Source: an uncultured Caryophanales bacterium (GTDB taxonomy: Bacteria > Bacillota_I > Bacilli_A > Acholeplasmatales > Anaeroplasmataceae). From it: DNA of 6,115 nucleotides. The translations under genes and the position numbers were made by a program. Of this stretch, positions 6,064 through 6,115 are shown piece after piece. Location of the stretch: positions 1 through 6,115 of the forward strand of contig CAMOUK010000054.1 of NCBI GenBank assembly GCA_946626535.1, written 5' to 3'. The stretch's first letter is position 1. Each line of letters opens with the position of its first letter. The notes beneath the pieces were generated by a model. It made no database searches and was not told where the DNA came from. It worked only from the letters and a program-made list of their open reading frames with translations.

Positions 6064-6115
6064 GGCCTGTTGGTGAAATGGTTAACACATTGCCCTCTCA
6101 AGGCAACATTCATGG
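6064..6115 (+). tRNA. tRNA-Glu(CUC), 5' part, cut by window edge
   Basis: The first 52 bases of a tRNA fit the cloverleaf. The acceptor 5' strand is GGCCTGT (6064-6070), followed by T8 and G9. The D stem is GTG/CAC (6073-6075 with 6086-6088), with GG in the D loop. The five-pair anticodon stem is TTGCC/GGCAA (6090-6094 with 6102-6106). The anticodon loop is CTCTCAA, with U33 in place and anticodon CUC (6097-6099), which reads GAG. The variable region is CATTC, and the T stem begins at 6112 as ATGG before the sequence ends. The body resembles bacterial tRNA-Glu (GGCC start, GGTTAA D loop). The missing T arm and acceptor 3' strand leave pairing of the acceptor stem unchecked. Confidence 0.9.

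Overview
The window is AT-rich (about one third G+C by eye). It uses the standard code: all tryptophans are TGG, no in-frame TGA interrupts the genes, and all five genes end in TAA. Shine-Dalgarno sites are clear, intergenic gaps are short, and two genes carry lipoprotein signal peptides. Together with a clostridial/Bacilli-type glutamyl-tRNA synthetase and a His/Cys-rich module of a kind I associate with gut Firmicutes surface proteins, this suggests an uncultivated gut member of the Bacillota (Bacilli/Erysipelotrichia-like, RF39-like). That taxonomic placement is inference; no marker gene in the window fixes it.

Layout, all genes on the + strand. Positions 2-33 are the terminator of an upstream gene outside the window. 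Positions 34-174 hold an unusually CpG-containing stretch and a sigma-A-type promoter. Positions 175-2960 form a three-gene operon: a lipoprotein substrate-binding protein of the NMT1/SsuA-like type, its ABC permease (TTG start, overlapping the first gene by 26 bases), and, one base further on, a sugar-phosphate-type nucleotidyltransferase. It ends in a compact terminator with a GAGA loop. Positions 3033-4247 encode a single-gene unit, an HtrA-like trypsin-fold lipoprotein with an intact catalytic triad and a diverged PDZ-like tail. Positions 4255-4293 are a terminator and promoter interleaved with each other. Positions 4320-6002 are gltX. After a 61-base gap with a promoter-like pair and a perfect 10-bp inverted repeat comes a tRNA-Glu(CUC) cut by the window edge.

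Functionally the window combines envelope proteins (a transporter lacking its ATPase here, and a surface protease) with a translation locus in which the glutamate synthetase gene is immediately followed by one of its substrate tRNAs. I found no mobile element, CRISPR array or clearly new defence or biosynthetic system. The points most worth a second look are the gltX/tRNA-Glu(CUC) junction with its inverted repeat, the His/Cys module on the binding protein, the diverged PDZ-like tail, and the promoter embedded in a terminator.
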